This document shows positions 29,257 through 38,082 of a stretch of 64,000 nucleotides of DNA, piece by piece. Position 1 is the first letter of the stretch. Each line of letters begins with the position of its first letter. The position numbers and the translations under genes were made by a program. Source of the DNA: Actinomycetes bacterium (GTDB taxonomy: Bacteria; Actinomycetota; Acidimicrobiia; IMCC26256; PALSA-610); the NCBI GenBank assembly GCA_025360585.1, contig JANYBW010000073.1:1-64000 (forward strand). Direction: 5' to 3'. Under the pieces are notes generated by a model, which saw nothing but the letters and a program-made list of their open reading frames with translations, searched no databases and was not told the origin of the DNA.

Positions 29257-29880
29257 CTAGAGCGTGGTTAGCGTCGATAATCCGGCGCTGGCTCGCCACT
29301 GGTTCAGTTCGGCGACTTCTTTGGTTTGTTGTTTGATCATCGCTCCGGCGAGATCCTTGAGCTGATCGATATCGCCGCGTTTACGGTACTCGTTGGCCAT
29401 ATCGATGCCGCCGAAATGATGGTGAATCATCAGCGTTGTGAAGAGATCATCGAGTGGACGCCCCCGCAGCGTGTCGAGTTGTCTGAGTGATGCGTCGTTT
29501 GCGAATCCGGGCATTTGTTGCACCGGGCGCTTCATGTCCATCCATGCCATGACGGTGTCGCTATCGCCGCTCGGAGTCGGCCAGTCGTTACTCATCAGCT
29601 GCATAAGCCGAATGTCGCCTGATTGAGCCTGGACGATTTCGACTGCGGTCGATTGCAACGTGGTCGCGGTTCCGTTGCGGTTGTACAGAAACGACATTGT
29701 TCGTGCCTGGCTGTGATGCAACGTCATGTCGTTGACGAATCCGATGTCGGCGGCATTTGGATCGGTAGTGCGATGGTCCGCGTAATAGGTGACCGCGACT
29801 CCGAAAAACGCGGCAGCAACGATCATGAGCGTGACCTGCAACCAGGACGGCCCGACCCGCACGACGGTGCGGTTATTCAC
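29257..29880 (-). CDS. DUF305 family protein
   Basis: A 207-residue protein with one N-terminal membrane helix (TLMIVAAAFFGVAVTYY) and a four-helix ferritin-like DUF305 domain. It carries the two paired signatures FVNDMTLHHSQARTMSFLY and TTLMIHHHFGGIDMANEY. The His and Met residues suggest metal binding, and DUF305 genes often neighbour copper genes. GTG 29880 overlaps the glpX stop by 8 nt, so it may be co-transcribed with glpX and with the copper genes downstream. Confidence 0.85.
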   Translation of the reverse strand: MNNRTVVRVGPSWLQVTLMIVAAAFFGVAVTYYADHRTTDPNAADIGFVNDMTLHHSQARTMSFLYNRNGTATTLQSTAVEIVQAQSGDIRLMQLMSNDWPTPSGDSDTVMAWMDMKRPVQQMPGFANDASLRQLDTLRGRPLDDLFTTLMIHHHFGGIDMANEYRKRGDIDQLKDLAGAMIKQQTKEVAELNQWRASAGLSTLTTL

Positions 29881-30868
29881 CCCAGCGGACCGCGGAGTAA
29901 TCAACGAGTTTCGACCAGCGATGGGTGGCTTCGATTTTGCGAATGGTGCCGCTCTTGGAACGCATCACGAGTGACTCGGTGATTGCGCCGTCAGGGAGGT
30001 ACTGGACGCCCTTGAGGAAATCGCCATTCGTGACGCCGGTTGCCGCGAAAAAGACGTCGTCGCTGCGGACTAAATCGCTGGTCGTGAGTATGGCATTGAG
30101 GTCGTAGCCCGCGTCGAGCGCCGCGGTGCGTTCTTCTTCGTTGCGGGGCCACAGCCGGCCGTAGATCTCGCCACCCAAGCATTTCATCGCGCAGGCCGCA
30201 GTAACGCCTTCAGGCGTCCCGCCGATGCCAAAGAGGATGTCGCAACCGGTACCTGGAGTCGCAACGGCAATCGCTCCCGCGATATCACCGTCAGGGATCA
30301 ATTTGATACGAGCGCCCGCTTCACGGATCTCTTGAATGAGTTTTTCGTGCCGGGGGCGATCAAGCACTACGGCGGTGACATCGTGGACCTTTTCTCCGAG
30401 CGCCTTGGCAACCGCGTGAAGGTTTGCCTTCACGGGAGCGTCGATATCCACGACGTCTTTGCACGCGGGACCCACAGCAATTTTGTCCATGTACACGCAT
30501 GGCCCGGGGTTGTACATCGTGTCGCGTTGGCTCATCGCGATGACGGCAATCGCGTTGTCGCGACCGAGTGAACACAATGTGGTCCCGTCGACGGGGTCGA
30601 CCGCGATATCAACGGGAACCCCACCGGCTCCGCCGATGATCTCGCCGTTGTAGAGCATCGGGGCTTCGTCTTTTTCGCCTTCGCCGATGACCACAATGCC
30701 GTCGATGGCCATTGAGTTCAACACGATGCGCATCGCATCTACTGCCGCGCCGTCGACACGGTTCTTGTCACCCCGGCCCATCCACCGGCCCGCAGCCAAG
30801 GCCGCAGCTTCGGTGACACGGACGAGCTCCATGGCGAGGTTGCGGTCGGGGTTCGTTTCGATCTGCAT
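29873..30868 (-). CDS. glpX: Class II fructose-1,6-bisphosphatase
   Basis: A 331-residue Li+-sensitive FBPase hydrolysing fructose 1,6-bisphosphate in gluconeogenesis. GEGEKDEAPMLYNGE, DIAVDPVDGTTL and GIGGTPEGVTAACAMKCLGGEI are the metal and substrate motifs. AGGAAG upstream of ATG 30868 supports the start. This is the main actinobacterial FBPase type. Confidence 0.95.
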   Translation of the reverse strand: MQIETNPDRNLAMELVRVTEAAALAAGRWMGRGDKNRVDGAAVDAMRIVLNSMAIDGIVVIGEGEKDEAPMLYNGEIIGGAGGVPVDIAVDPVDGTTLCSLGRDNAIAVIAMSQRDTMYNPGPCVYMDKIAVGPACKDVVDIDAPVKANLHAVAKALGEKVHDVTAVVLDRPRHEKLIQEIREAGARIKLIPDGDIAGAIAVATPGTGCDILFGIGGTPEGVTAACAMKCLGGEIYGRLWPRNEEERTAALDAGYDLNAILTTSDLVRSDDVFFAATGVTNGDFLKGVQYLPDGAITESLVMRSKSGTIRKIEATHRWSKLVDYSAVRWGE

Positions 30869-30926
30869 GATTCTGCTTCCTGGGCGGTGGAGCTTCTGAG
30901 GAACTGCGAGATTTTATCGGTGGAGA

Positions 30927-30932
30927 TACGGT
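30927..30932 (+). promoter_or_regulatory. Putative leaderless -10 (TACGGT) for the SDR gene
   Basis: TACGGT, 8-nt spacer, ATG 30941. The preceding segment is AT-rich (GATTTTATCGG). Confidence 0.35.
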
Positions 30933-30940
30933 TGGCGGTC

Positions 30941-31741
30941 ATGGGAGCATTTGATGGACAAGTAATGATGGTGACCGGCGCCGCATCGGGCATCGGCGAG
31001 GCCTGCGTCGAGCGGTTTTTGCTCGAAGGTGCGGCGGTCGTGGGCTGCGATATCGCGGAGCCACGCCGAGAGCTGGACCTGCCTGCGGGCGTCGGGCCCG
31101 CGGCCTTCGCCGTCCTCGATGTGCGTGATGAAGCGGCGACTGAAGCCTTGGTCGCCTCGGTGATCGGCGAGTACGGCCGGATCGATGGGGTAGTGACTGC
31201 GGCGGGTGTGGCCGGTGGCGGGCCCGTGCATTGGGTCGACGAAGCCAGCTGGGATCACGTGATCGATATCAACCTCAAGGGAACTTTTTTTACGGTCAAA
31301 CACGTCATCGCGGCGATGCTCGCGCAGGAGCCTCGCGACGGCGTTCGAGGCTCGATCGTGACCATCGCTTCAGTCGAAGGGCTCGAAGGAACCGCGGGCG
31401 GTTCTGCGTATAACGCGTCGAAAGGTGGCGTGGTCGTGCTCACGAAGAACCTCGCGATCGACTACGGCCGTTCAGGAATTCGTGCGAACTGTATCTGCCC
31501 TGGATTCATCGATACCCCAATGTTTCAGGGTGTTTTTGATTCAGACGGCATGGATGAAGTGCGTCTCGATATCGAACAAGAACACAAGTTGCGCCGCTTC
31601 GGTCGACCGTCAGAAATCGCTGCGGCTGCCAAATTCTTGTTGAGCTCCGACGCGTCGTTTGTGAGTGGCGTAGCGCTGCCAGTCGACGGCGGTTACCTTG
31701 CTGGCCGCGACCACGGAGTAACCCAACGAATGGGACTTTAA
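30941..31741 (+). CDS. SDR family oxidoreductase
   Basis: A 266-residue classical short-chain dehydrogenase. TGAASGIGE is the NAD(P)-binding glycine motif, the NAG region is present (as TAAGVAGGG), and the catalytic Ser and YNASK (Tyr-x3-Lys) are in place. The C-terminus ends with the usual LPVDGGYLAG. Start ATG 30941 is preferred to 30887 because the fold begins there. The substrate is not predictable. It is transcribed divergently from glpX. Confidence 0.9.
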   Translation: MGAFDGQVMMVTGAASGIGEACVERFLLEGAAVVGCDIAEPRRELDLPAGVGPAAFAVLDVRDEAATEALVASVIGEYGRIDGVVTAAGVAGGGPVHWVDEASWDHVIDINLKGTFFTVKHVIAAMLAQEPRDGVRGSIVTIASVEGLEGTAGGSAYNASKGGVVVLTKNLAIDYGRSGIRANCICPGFIDTPMFQGVFDSDGMDEVRLDIEQEHKLRRFGRPSEIAAAAKFLLSSDASFVSGVALPVDGGYLAGRDHGVTQRMGL

Positions 31742-31748
31742 TATTTCT

Positions 31749-31840
31749 GCTCGCCCCCCCCACCCGTTCGTTGTACGGATAAGCACGACAAACGTGCTTA
31801 TCCGTACAACGAACAGTGGGGGAGTCGGGTCGGGGCGAGC
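31749..31840. repeat. 92-nt composite hairpin with 22-bp perfect stem
   Basis: The core arms 31766-31787 and 31793-31814 are perfectly complementary over 22 bp around a 5-nt ACAAA loop. Outside them CCCCAC pairs with GTGGGG, and GCTCGCCCC (31749-31757) pairs with GGGGCGAGC (31832-31840). It fills the gap between the SDR and a methyltransferase gene. It may be a terminator, a palindromic REP/MITE-like element or a structured RNA. Confidence 0.85.
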
Positions 31841-31891
31841 TTGGCGGCGGGTTCTGTTTGGGGCATTGTCGGCGGCGAGAATGCTGCTGTG

Positions 31892-32509
31892 ATGGATGAC
31901 CAACTGTTAGCGATAGCTCGGGCCGCAAAAGGCTTTATGCCCGATGATGAAGGCCTCGCGCTGCATGAGGCGGCGCTCGCGGCTTCGTTGGTAGTTGGTG
32001 GCCCGATGCTTGAGATCGGCACGTACTGCGGCAAGTCGGGGGTGTACCTCGGTGCAGCGGCACGCGCCGCGTCGACTGTGTTGTTTACTGTCGATCATCA
32101 CCGGGGTTCTGAAGAAAATCAGAGCGGCTGGGAGCACCATGACCTTGAAGTCGTCGATCCTCGTACCAACCGTATGGACACACTGCCGTTTTTCCGAAGC
32201 ACGATCGAGGCGGCTGATCTCGAAGACGCAGTGGTCGCGATTGTTGGGTATTCGCTCCCGGTCGCCCGCGCGTGGGCCACTCCGGTTTCGTTTCTCTTCA
32301 TCGACGGCGGCCACGCGCTCGATGTGGCGATGGCCGATTATGAGCACTGGGCCAAGAACGTGAAAGCGGGAGGCACGTTGGCGATCCACGACGTCTTTGA
32401 GCACGAGGCCGATGGTGGCCAAGCGCCCTTCAAAGTTTGGCAGCGCGCGGTGGCCGATGGCTACGAACCGATCGCGGCAGTCGGAAGCCTCCGAACCCTG
32501 CGCCGGTAG
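31892..32509 (+). CDS. Class I SAM-dependent methyltransferase
   Basis: A 205-residue Rossmann methyltransferase of the Methyltransf_24 type. Motif I is MLEIGTYCGKSGVYLG, the acidic residue after strand 2 is in FTVDHHRG, and the SFLFIDGGHALDVAMADY / GGTLAIHDVF segments follow. Substrate unknown. ATG 31892 is preferred to TTG 31841, which lies inside the large hairpin. Its last codons merge into the tandem repeat. Confidence 0.85.
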   Translation: MDDQLLAIARAAKGFMPDDEGLALHEAALAASLVVGGPMLEIGTYCGKSGVYLGAAARAASTVLFTVDHHRGSEENQSGWEHHDLEVVDPRTNRMDTLPFFRSTIEAADLEDAVVAIVGYSLPVARAWATPVSFLFIDGGHALDVAMADYEHWAKNVKAGGTLAIHDVFEHEADGGQAPFKVWQRAVADGYEPIAAVGSLRTLRR

Positions 32510-32635
32510 TTCTGGCGCCCGGTAGCACGGACAGCGATAGTTCAGGCGCCGGTAGCACGACAGCGGTAGTTCTGGTGCCGGTAGCACGACAGCGGTAGTT
32601 CTGGTGTCGGTAGCACGGACAGCGATAGTTCAGGC
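32505..32635. repeat. 29-31 bp tandem repeat, about 4.4 copies
   Basis: Units begin at 32505, 32536, 32565, 32594 and 32624 (the last is partial). The consensus is GGTAGTTCTGG-y-GCCGGTAGCAC(g)GACAGC. Units alternate between GGTAGTTCTGG and GATAGTTCAGG openings. The first unit contains the methyltransferase stop codon. The array fills the gap before the convergent gene; no function is evident. Confidence 0.85.
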
Positions 32636-32682
32636 ATTCATGTTTCTGGGGCCCTGGGTCTGGAAACGCGTTTGAATCTGAA

Positions 32683-33798
32683 CTATTTCGCGTTGCGGGA
32701 ACGTTCGGCCTCGATGTTGATCCCGGCTTCGATGAGCTCATCGGCGGTCAAGCCAGCGGGGAGCCCTTCGCCGCGAAACAGGCCGCTCGTTGGTCCGTTG
32801 CCGCCGAGCGCATTCGCTGCGAGCACGACGGCCGCGCTGTTCCAGGTCGGTTGCTCAACGGGATAGAGCTCACCATTGAGATCCCAGTGTTCGCCTTCGA
32901 AATTCGCGCCCGTCCAGTACGAGCCGTCGTCGGCGCGTAAGAACTGCACCCACTCGAAAAGTTCGTGGGCTCGGTCGTGCGCCCCGATGGCATCGAGTGC
33001 CATGACTGCTTCACAGGTTTCGGCCGCCGTCACCCATGGTTGATCTTCTACGCAACGAACGCCGCGCTTCGGCACCACGAAACGGTCCCAACGCGACGCG
33101 ATACGAGCATGGGCAGCCTCGCCCCGCATTACGCCGCCGAGGATTGGATAATACCAATCCATCGCCCAACGCTCTTTGTCTAAAAAGACCTCGGGACGAT
33201 GCGCGACCGCGATCGCGAGTGATCCAACAGAGAGCTCCCAATCGGGACGTTCGCGACCCAGACGATTCGCGCACGCGATCGCGCAGCGCACCGATTTGTA
33301 GATCGAACTGCTACCGGTGAGGAGCGCTCCGTGCCCTTCGGTGCGTTCAGGATCGGCGTCCCAAGCGATCGCGCCGTTGGCCATTTGATGATCCAGCACG
33401 AAATCGATCGCGCGTTCCATCATTTCGAAATTGTGTTCTAAGAATCCGGTATCGCCGCTGCACAAGTAGTGATGCCAGATGCCCGTAGCGACGTACGCGG
33501 TCACGTTGGTATCGAGCCACCGCTCTTTGATTACGCCGTCGAGATAATACGCATGCCAGGCGCCGTCGGGCCGCTGCATTTGGGCAAGCCATTCATACGC
33601 CCGGCGGGAATCCTCGAATCGCGAACCGAGATCGAGGGCCATCGCGGCTTCCACCATGTTCCACGGATCGGTGTGATTCCCTGGGCTCCACGGAATGTCG
33701 CCGTTGGGGCGTTGCACAGATGCAATCGCGTCGATCGTTTGCATCACTTCGGCCGCGGTAATGATGCCGGGAACGGAAGGCACCTCGAGCTTGGGCAT
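32683..33798 (-). CDS. Alpha/alpha-barrel protein (prenyltransferase/glucoamylase-like)
   Basis: A 371-residue soluble protein with repeated helical pairs of the form QRPNGDIPW, QRPDGAWHAYY, HQMANGAIAWD and LRADDGSYWTG, as in (alpha/alpha)6 toroids. Actinobacterial homologues are often labelled prenyltransferase or squalene-oxidase repeat proteins, but a carbohydrate-active role fits the context better (inference). It is the third gene of a tightly coupled operon with a GT4 and a methyltransferase; the upstream stop overlaps its ATG (TAATG). Confidence 0.75.
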   Translation of the reverse strand: MPKLEVPSVPGIITAAEVMQTIDAIASVQRPNGDIPWSPGNHTDPWNMVEAAMALDLGSRFEDSRRAYEWLAQMQRPDGAWHAYYLDGVIKERWLDTNVTAYVATGIWHHYLCSGDTGFLEHNFEMMERAIDFVLDHQMANGAIAWDADPERTEGHGALLTGSSSIYKSVRCAIACANRLGRERPDWELSVGSLAIAVAHRPEVFLDKERWAMDWYYPILGGVMRGEAAHARIASRWDRFVVPKRGVRCVEDQPWVTAAETCEAVMALDAIGAHDRAHELFEWVQFLRADDGSYWTGANFEGEHWDLNGELYPVEQPTWNSAAVVLAANALGGNGPTSGLFRGEGLPAGLTADELIEAGINIEAERSRNAK

Positions 33799-34754
33799 TA
33801 GTTGGTGGCCTTCGGCTTGGCGACTCGTGGGGCGGGTTTCTTGGCCGTTGCCTTCGCAAGGGTTGATTTCGTTGAGGGCTTTGCTGGTGTTTTTGTTGGT
33901 GCTTTTGTTGGGCGACCAGCCTTGGTCGTGGTATCGATTTCGGGCGAGGCGCGTAATTCCTGTGGTATAGGCGTGCGTTGCGGCGCAACTGGTTTGATTC
34001 CCTGCGGGTCGAGTGCACGCTTGCCGTACTTGGCCATATCGGGGGTGACTTTTTCGCCGTAGACGACGAGGCTTTTTCCCAACACCGGATTCAGGTACCG
34101 CTCAGCTTTGGCAACGGGACCTTGGAAATTTTCGATGCAATACACCAAGAAATCGTGGTATTTCCGGACGGGCGCGGGTTCGGTGTTGTTGAGGCCGTAG
34201 ACGTTCTTGAGCCACCAGTACGGTGAGTGATACGCGTGTGCGTGATGCGAACCGCGCAGATAGACGCCGGCGCGTTCCAACATGGATTCGAGTTCGCGCT
34301 GTTTGAAAATTCGAACATGTCCGCCGGGCACATCGTGGTAGCGCCAGTTCAATGCCCAGTTGACTCGCTCGGGCCAATAGGTAGGAACGGTGACCGCGAT
34401 GCGACCGCCCGGCCGCACGACGCGCACGATTTCGGTGATCGCTTGTTCGCAATCCCAAATGTGTTCGAGGACTTCACTGGTGATGACCCGATCGAAGGTG
34501 TCATCTGCGAAGGGGAGGTCGAGCGCGTTGCCGTTTACGCAACCGCCGTATTCATCTTCGGTGATCTCATTGAGCGCCAGCATGCCGCCGGTGGTGGCCA
34601 TCATGTCTTTAAGATCTGCCGCGGAGTAATCGAGGGCGGTGGTAATCGCGCCCAGTTTCATTGCCTGAAATGCGTGACGTCCGCCCCCGGCGCCGAGATC
34701 GAGGAGCCGTTCGCCGGGCAATAGGCCCAACCGTTCAAAATCAACGGTAAGCAT
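33798..34754 (-). CDS. SAM-dependent methyltransferase with Lys/Pro-rich tail
   Basis: A 318-residue class I methyltransferase. Motif I is LLDLGAGGGRHAFQ, and EVLEHIWDCEQAITEIVRV plus GGRIAVTVPTYWPE follow. The last 45 or so residues are a Lys/Pro/Ala/Thr tail (TKAPTKTPAKPSTKS...), resembling histone H1-like or nucleic-acid/polyanion-binding tails. It starts directly after the GT4 stop (TAGATG). It probably methylates a sugar or lipid intermediate made by the neighbouring glycosyltransferase (inference). Confidence 0.85.
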   Translation of the reverse strand: MLTVDFERLGLLPGERLLDLGAGGGRHAFQAMKLGAITTALDYSAADLKDMMATTGGMLALNEITEDEYGGCVNGNALDLPFADDTFDRVITSEVLEHIWDCEQAITEIVRVVRPGGRIAVTVPTYWPERVNWALNWRYHDVPGGHVRIFKQRELESMLERAGVYLRGSHHAHAYHSPYWWLKNVYGLNNTEPAPVRKYHDFLVYCIENFQGPVAKAERYLNPVLGKSLVVYGEKVTPDMAKYGKRALDPQGIKPVAPQRTPIPQELRASPEIDTTTKAGRPTKAPTKTPAKPSTKSTLAKATAKKPAPRVAKPKATN

Positions 34755-36074
34755 CTACCGACCAACTTTCACAGCGCCGCCATCGCGCGCCGCGTGATCT
34801 TCGAGCTCTAGGTAGTAGTGCTCGAGCGTGCCTTCCGCGCAGGCCTTCCAGGTGAAACGATTGAGAACTCGCAAACGGCCGGCTTCGCCGATGCGGTCAC
34901 GCATTGCTTCGTCGCCGAGCATCGTGAGAATGGATGCTGCGAGCGCATCAGCATCGGCAGGTTTGCAGAGCAATGCGGTTTCGCCGGACTTGCCCGCAAC
35001 TTCAGGAATCGCACCGCCGGTTGTTGCCACTAACGGGGTGCCCGCGCACATCGCTTCGATCGCTGGAAGCGAAAACCCCTCATACAATGACGGAATTACT
35101 GCAATTTCAGCTTCGTTGTAGAGCTCGACAATGCGTTCGTCGGTGACGCCGGTAACGAATTCAATCGCATTCGTGAGGCCGAGCGCTTCGATTTGTTTTG
35201 GAATTGCGCTGCGGTGACGGGGTTGGCCAATGATGACGAGATGTGCATCAGGGCGTTCCACCCGTACTTTCGCGAGCGCATCTAACAGATACGTCAGACC
35301 CTTCAACGGCACATCCGATGACGCGGTCGTCATCATGCGACCCTTGACCCGTTTGATCCCAGGGATCCGACGGAACTGCCGTTGGTCGACGCCGACCGCC
35401 ACGACGTGCAGGCGTTCCGGATCTACACCCATCTGCGCAATGATGTCGCGCTTGGAATTATCCGACACCGTTACGTGGCGCGGCAACGCCCGCGCTACCT
35501 TCATTTGCATTTGTAAAAAGCCGTACCAGCGGCGCAAAGTGACCTGTTTCCAGGGCTTTTGGTGATGGGGGTGCATCAAATCGAGATCTCGATCGACGGT
35601 GATCGGGTGATGCAATGTGTGGACGATGGGCCAGCCGTCGTCGAGGAGTCCGCGGATGCCGGCGCCGAGACATTGGTTGTCGTGGATGATGTCGAACTCG
35701 TTGCGACGCGCATTGAGTTCGCGGCGCACGCGTTCCGAAAACGCCCAGGGTTCCGGGAAGCCCGCGGCGCACATGCGGAGCCATTCTTCAACATCGGTGC
35801 GGCTCTTAAATTCAAATGGCCACGGTGTGCGGAACGGATTGTTGCGCGGATAGAGGTGCATGCTGTGGACTTCATTCAGCACGACCGGTTCATCGACAAC
35901 CGAATACGGCGGGCCGCTGAACACCTCAACATGGTGCCCGAGGAGCGCGAGTTCGCGGGTGAGGTGCCGCGTATACACACCTTGACCGCCGACGTGCGGG
36001 CTGCCTCGGTAGACGAGAAAGGCGATGCGCAACGGATCGCCGGGGCGCGCGAAGGACGAATTTGCAATAGGCAT
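34755..36074 (-). CDS. GT4 family glycosyltransferase
   Basis: A 439-residue GT-B enzyme. FLVYRGSPHVGGQGVYTRHL is the acceptor glycine loop, VHTLHHPITVDRD follows, and the donor domain has TASSDVPLKGLTYLLDAL and EGFSLPAIEAMCAGTPLVA (E-x7-E). ATG 36074 was chosen because the upstream extension overlaps the divergent peptidase gene and looks non-coding. First gene of a three-gene operon with a methyltransferase and an alpha/alpha-barrel protein. Confidence 0.85.
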   Translation of the reverse strand: MPIANSSFARPGDPLRIAFLVYRGSPHVGGQGVYTRHLTRELALLGHHVEVFSGPPYSVVDEPVVLNEVHSMHLYPRNNPFRTPWPFEFKSRTDVEEWLRMCAAGFPEPWAFSERVRRELNARRNEFDIIHDNQCLGAGIRGLLDDGWPIVHTLHHPITVDRDLDLMHPHHQKPWKQVTLRRWYGFLQMQMKVARALPRHVTVSDNSKRDIIAQMGVDPERLHVVAVGVDQRQFRRIPGIKRVKGRMMTTASSDVPLKGLTYLLDALAKVRVERPDAHLVIIGQPRHRSAIPKQIEALGLTNAIEFVTGVTDERIVELYNEAEIAVIPSLYEGFSLPAIEAMCAGTPLVATTGGAIPEVAGKSGETALLCKPADADALAASILTMLGDEAMRDRIGEAGRLRVLNRFTWKACAEGTLEHYYLELEDHAARDGGAVKVGR

Positions 36075-36152
36075 GAAGTAACCAGGAAACCGCCCCGGAC
36101 CCCCCAATAGCAAGCCGTAGCCAAACAACGTCTGTGTAATTCGCCGCGCCGC

Positions 36153-36158
36153 TACCCT
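36153..36158 (+). promoter_or_regulatory. Putative leaderless -10 (TACCCT) for the S9 peptidase gene
   Basis: TACCCT, 7-nt spacer, ATG 36166; no Shine-Dalgarno. Confidence 0.5.
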
Positions 36159-36165
36159 CGAAGCC

Positions 36166-38079
36166 ATGCCAACGATCTCTGCTGCGATGATTGCTCGATC
36201 CCATTCCGTCGGTGAACCGCGATGGTCGCCGAGCGGAAACTGGGTCGGTTGGCTCGATTCCTGGGACTCACGCACCGACCTGCTGCTCACGCCTCGCGAC
36301 GCAACGCAACCACCAACCGTGGTAACTGCGGACTTCCCGGTGACGTCCGCCGGTGCGTATGGCGGCGGAGGTTGGTGCTGGCTGACCGAAGATTTGGTCG
36401 TGGTAGCCGGTGCTGACGGCCGGCTGGCGGTTCTTCGCGCCGACGGTGGTGGTGTCGTGTCGGTGTTGAGCACCGGCGGATCGACCTTTGCGCCGGTTGC
36501 GTGCGCCGACGGTTCGCGAGTCGCATTTTGTTGGGAACAAGACGACGCCTGTGATGTGATGGTCATGGCGGCGGACGGCTCGGGATCGGCGATCTGTTTG
36601 TCGAGCGCGGACTATGCATGGGATCCTGCCTGGTCCCCCGATGGTGCGACCGTGGTGTGGCACGAATGGGATCTCGCCGAAATGTCGTGGCAATCGTCGC
36701 GAATTGCGTACGCACCCGCTTCTGGTCTTGGGCCGGTTGTGGTTATCGACGGTGCCGCAGTCGGTGAGAGCGGCGGTTCGAGTCGTGTCGCTGTGGGCCA
36801 GCCGCGTTTCTCGCCAGACGGCGTGTCGTTGGCCTGGGTGAGCGATCGTGGAGGCTGGTGGAACGTGTGGGTCTCTGGAGTGGATGGTTCGGGTGCTCGG
36901 CCGTTGCGGATCGAGGCGAACGATCACGCAGCGCCGTCCTGGGGCCCGGGGCAACGCACATTCTCGTGGTCTCCCGATAGCGAGTCGATCGCGTTTGAGC
37001 GCAACGAAAATGGATATGGCCGGTTGGTCGTTGCGTCGCTCGACGGAACGCAGACCGCTGATGTTGGTAAAGCCTTTCATAGCGGTCTGGACTGGCGGGG
37101 TTCAATGCTCTTGGCCACCCGCAGCGGCGCCAAGACTCCACAACAGATAGTCACGTACGATTTTTCGAACGGGTATTCGTCCGATACTCGCCGCACGTTG
37201 GCGCGTGGCGCAGTCGCTGGTTTCGAGGCCTGCGCGCTCGTGGAGCCGGAGATGGTGTCGTGGGATGCCGCTGCCGATGGATCTCGCGATGGGTCTCGCG
37301 ATGGGGATCGCGATGGGGTGACCGCGTACGGGTTGTTGCGCCGGCCCGTTGCTGCAAAGTCTGAAGAGTCGCAAACGCTGCCGCCATTGATGGTGTTTGT
37401 GCACGGTGGTCCTACTGATCAAGCTGTCGCGGAGTGGAATCCTCGAGTGGCATATTGGGTGTCGCGAGGCTGGGCCGTCTTGCAAGTGAATTACCGCGGC
37501 TCGACTGGCTACGGGCGCGCGTATCGATCGGCATTGGAAGGTGAATGGGGGATAGCTGATGTGGACGACGTTGCTTCAGGAATCCGTCATGCAGGTGCTT
37601 CGGGTTGGTGCGATCCCGATCGTGTGGTGGTGACCGGTGGCAGCGCGGGAGGATTCACAGCATTGTTGGTCTGCGCGTTGCATTCGAATTTGGTCTGCGC
37701 GGGTGTGAGCTTGTTTGGAGTTGGAGACCTTGCGGATTTGGCCGCAACCACGCACCGTTTCGAATCGAAATACCTCGACGGTCTCGTCGGTGAGTTGCCG
37801 TTGTATGCCGACCGATACCGCGATCGTTCTCCGATCGCCCACGCGAACAAAGTGACCGTGCCAATGCTGATGTTGCAAGGCCGTGACGACAAAGTGGTGC
37901 CACTCGCGCAATCGGATCAGATGGTTGCCGCGATGCGTGCTGCAGGAGCCGACGTTGAGTACCAGATCTACGACGGCGAAGGCCATGGGTTCCGAAAACT
38001 CAGCAATGTGCTCGATGAATATGCACGCACCGAAGCGTTCCTTGATCGAGTTGTGTTCGGCATTGGGAAAGGCAGCTGA
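36166..38079 (+). CDS. S9 family prolyl-oligopeptidase-like peptidase
   Basis: A 637-residue cytoplasmic serine peptidase with an N-terminal beta-propeller (repeats such as PRWSPSGNWVGWLD, DPAWSPDGATVVW, QPRFSPDGVSLAWVSD) and a C-terminal alpha/beta hydrolase. The catalytic triad is Ser493 (GGSAGG), Asp575 (GRDDKVVP) and His607 (GEGHGF). Near residues 371-382 a SRDGSRDGDRDG insertion comes from a 12-bp tandem repeat. It most likely degrades short peptides or acyl-peptides. Confidence 0.92.
   Translation: MPTISAAMIARSHSVGEPRWSPSGNWVGWLDSWDSRTDLLLTPRDATQPPTVVTADFPVTSAGAYGGGGWCWLTEDLVVVAGADGRLAVLRADGGGVVSVLSTGGSTFAPVACADGSRVAFCWEQDDACDVMVMAADGSGSAICLSSADYAWDPAWSPDGATVVWHEWDLAEMSWQSSRIAYAPASGLGPVVVIDGAAVGESGGSSRVAVGQPRFSPDGVSLAWVSDRGGWWNVWVSGVDGSGARPLRIEANDHAAPSWGPGQRTFSWSPDSESIAFERNENGYGRLVVASLDGTQTADVGKAFHSGLDWRGSMLLATRSGAKTPQQIVTYDFSNGYSSDTRRTLARGAVAGFEACALVEPEMVSWDAAADGSRDGSRDGDRDGVTAYGLLRRPVAAKSEESQTLPPLMVFVHGGPTDQAVAEWNPRVAYWVSRGWAVLQVNYRGSTGYGRAYRSALEGEWGIADVDDVASGIRHAGASGWCDPDRVVVTGGSAGGFTALLVCALHSNLVCAGVSLFGVGDLADLAATTHRFESKYLDGLVGELPLYADRYRDRSPIAHANKVTVPMLMLQGRDDKVVPLAQSDQMVAAMRAAGADVEYQIYDGEGHGFRKLSNVLDEYARTEAFLDRVVFGIGKGS
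37276..37318 (+). repeat. 12-bp tandem repeat inside the S9 peptidase
   Basis: Three copies of a GG-x-TCTCGCGAT-like 12-mer encode SRDG SRDG DRDG in the loop joining propeller and hydrolase domains. The frame is kept. Confidence 0.7.
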
Positions 38080-38082
38080 ATT

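Noticed and set aside
32505-32635. CRISPR array
   Set aside because: The units are contiguous direct repeats with no unique spacers and there are no cas genes.
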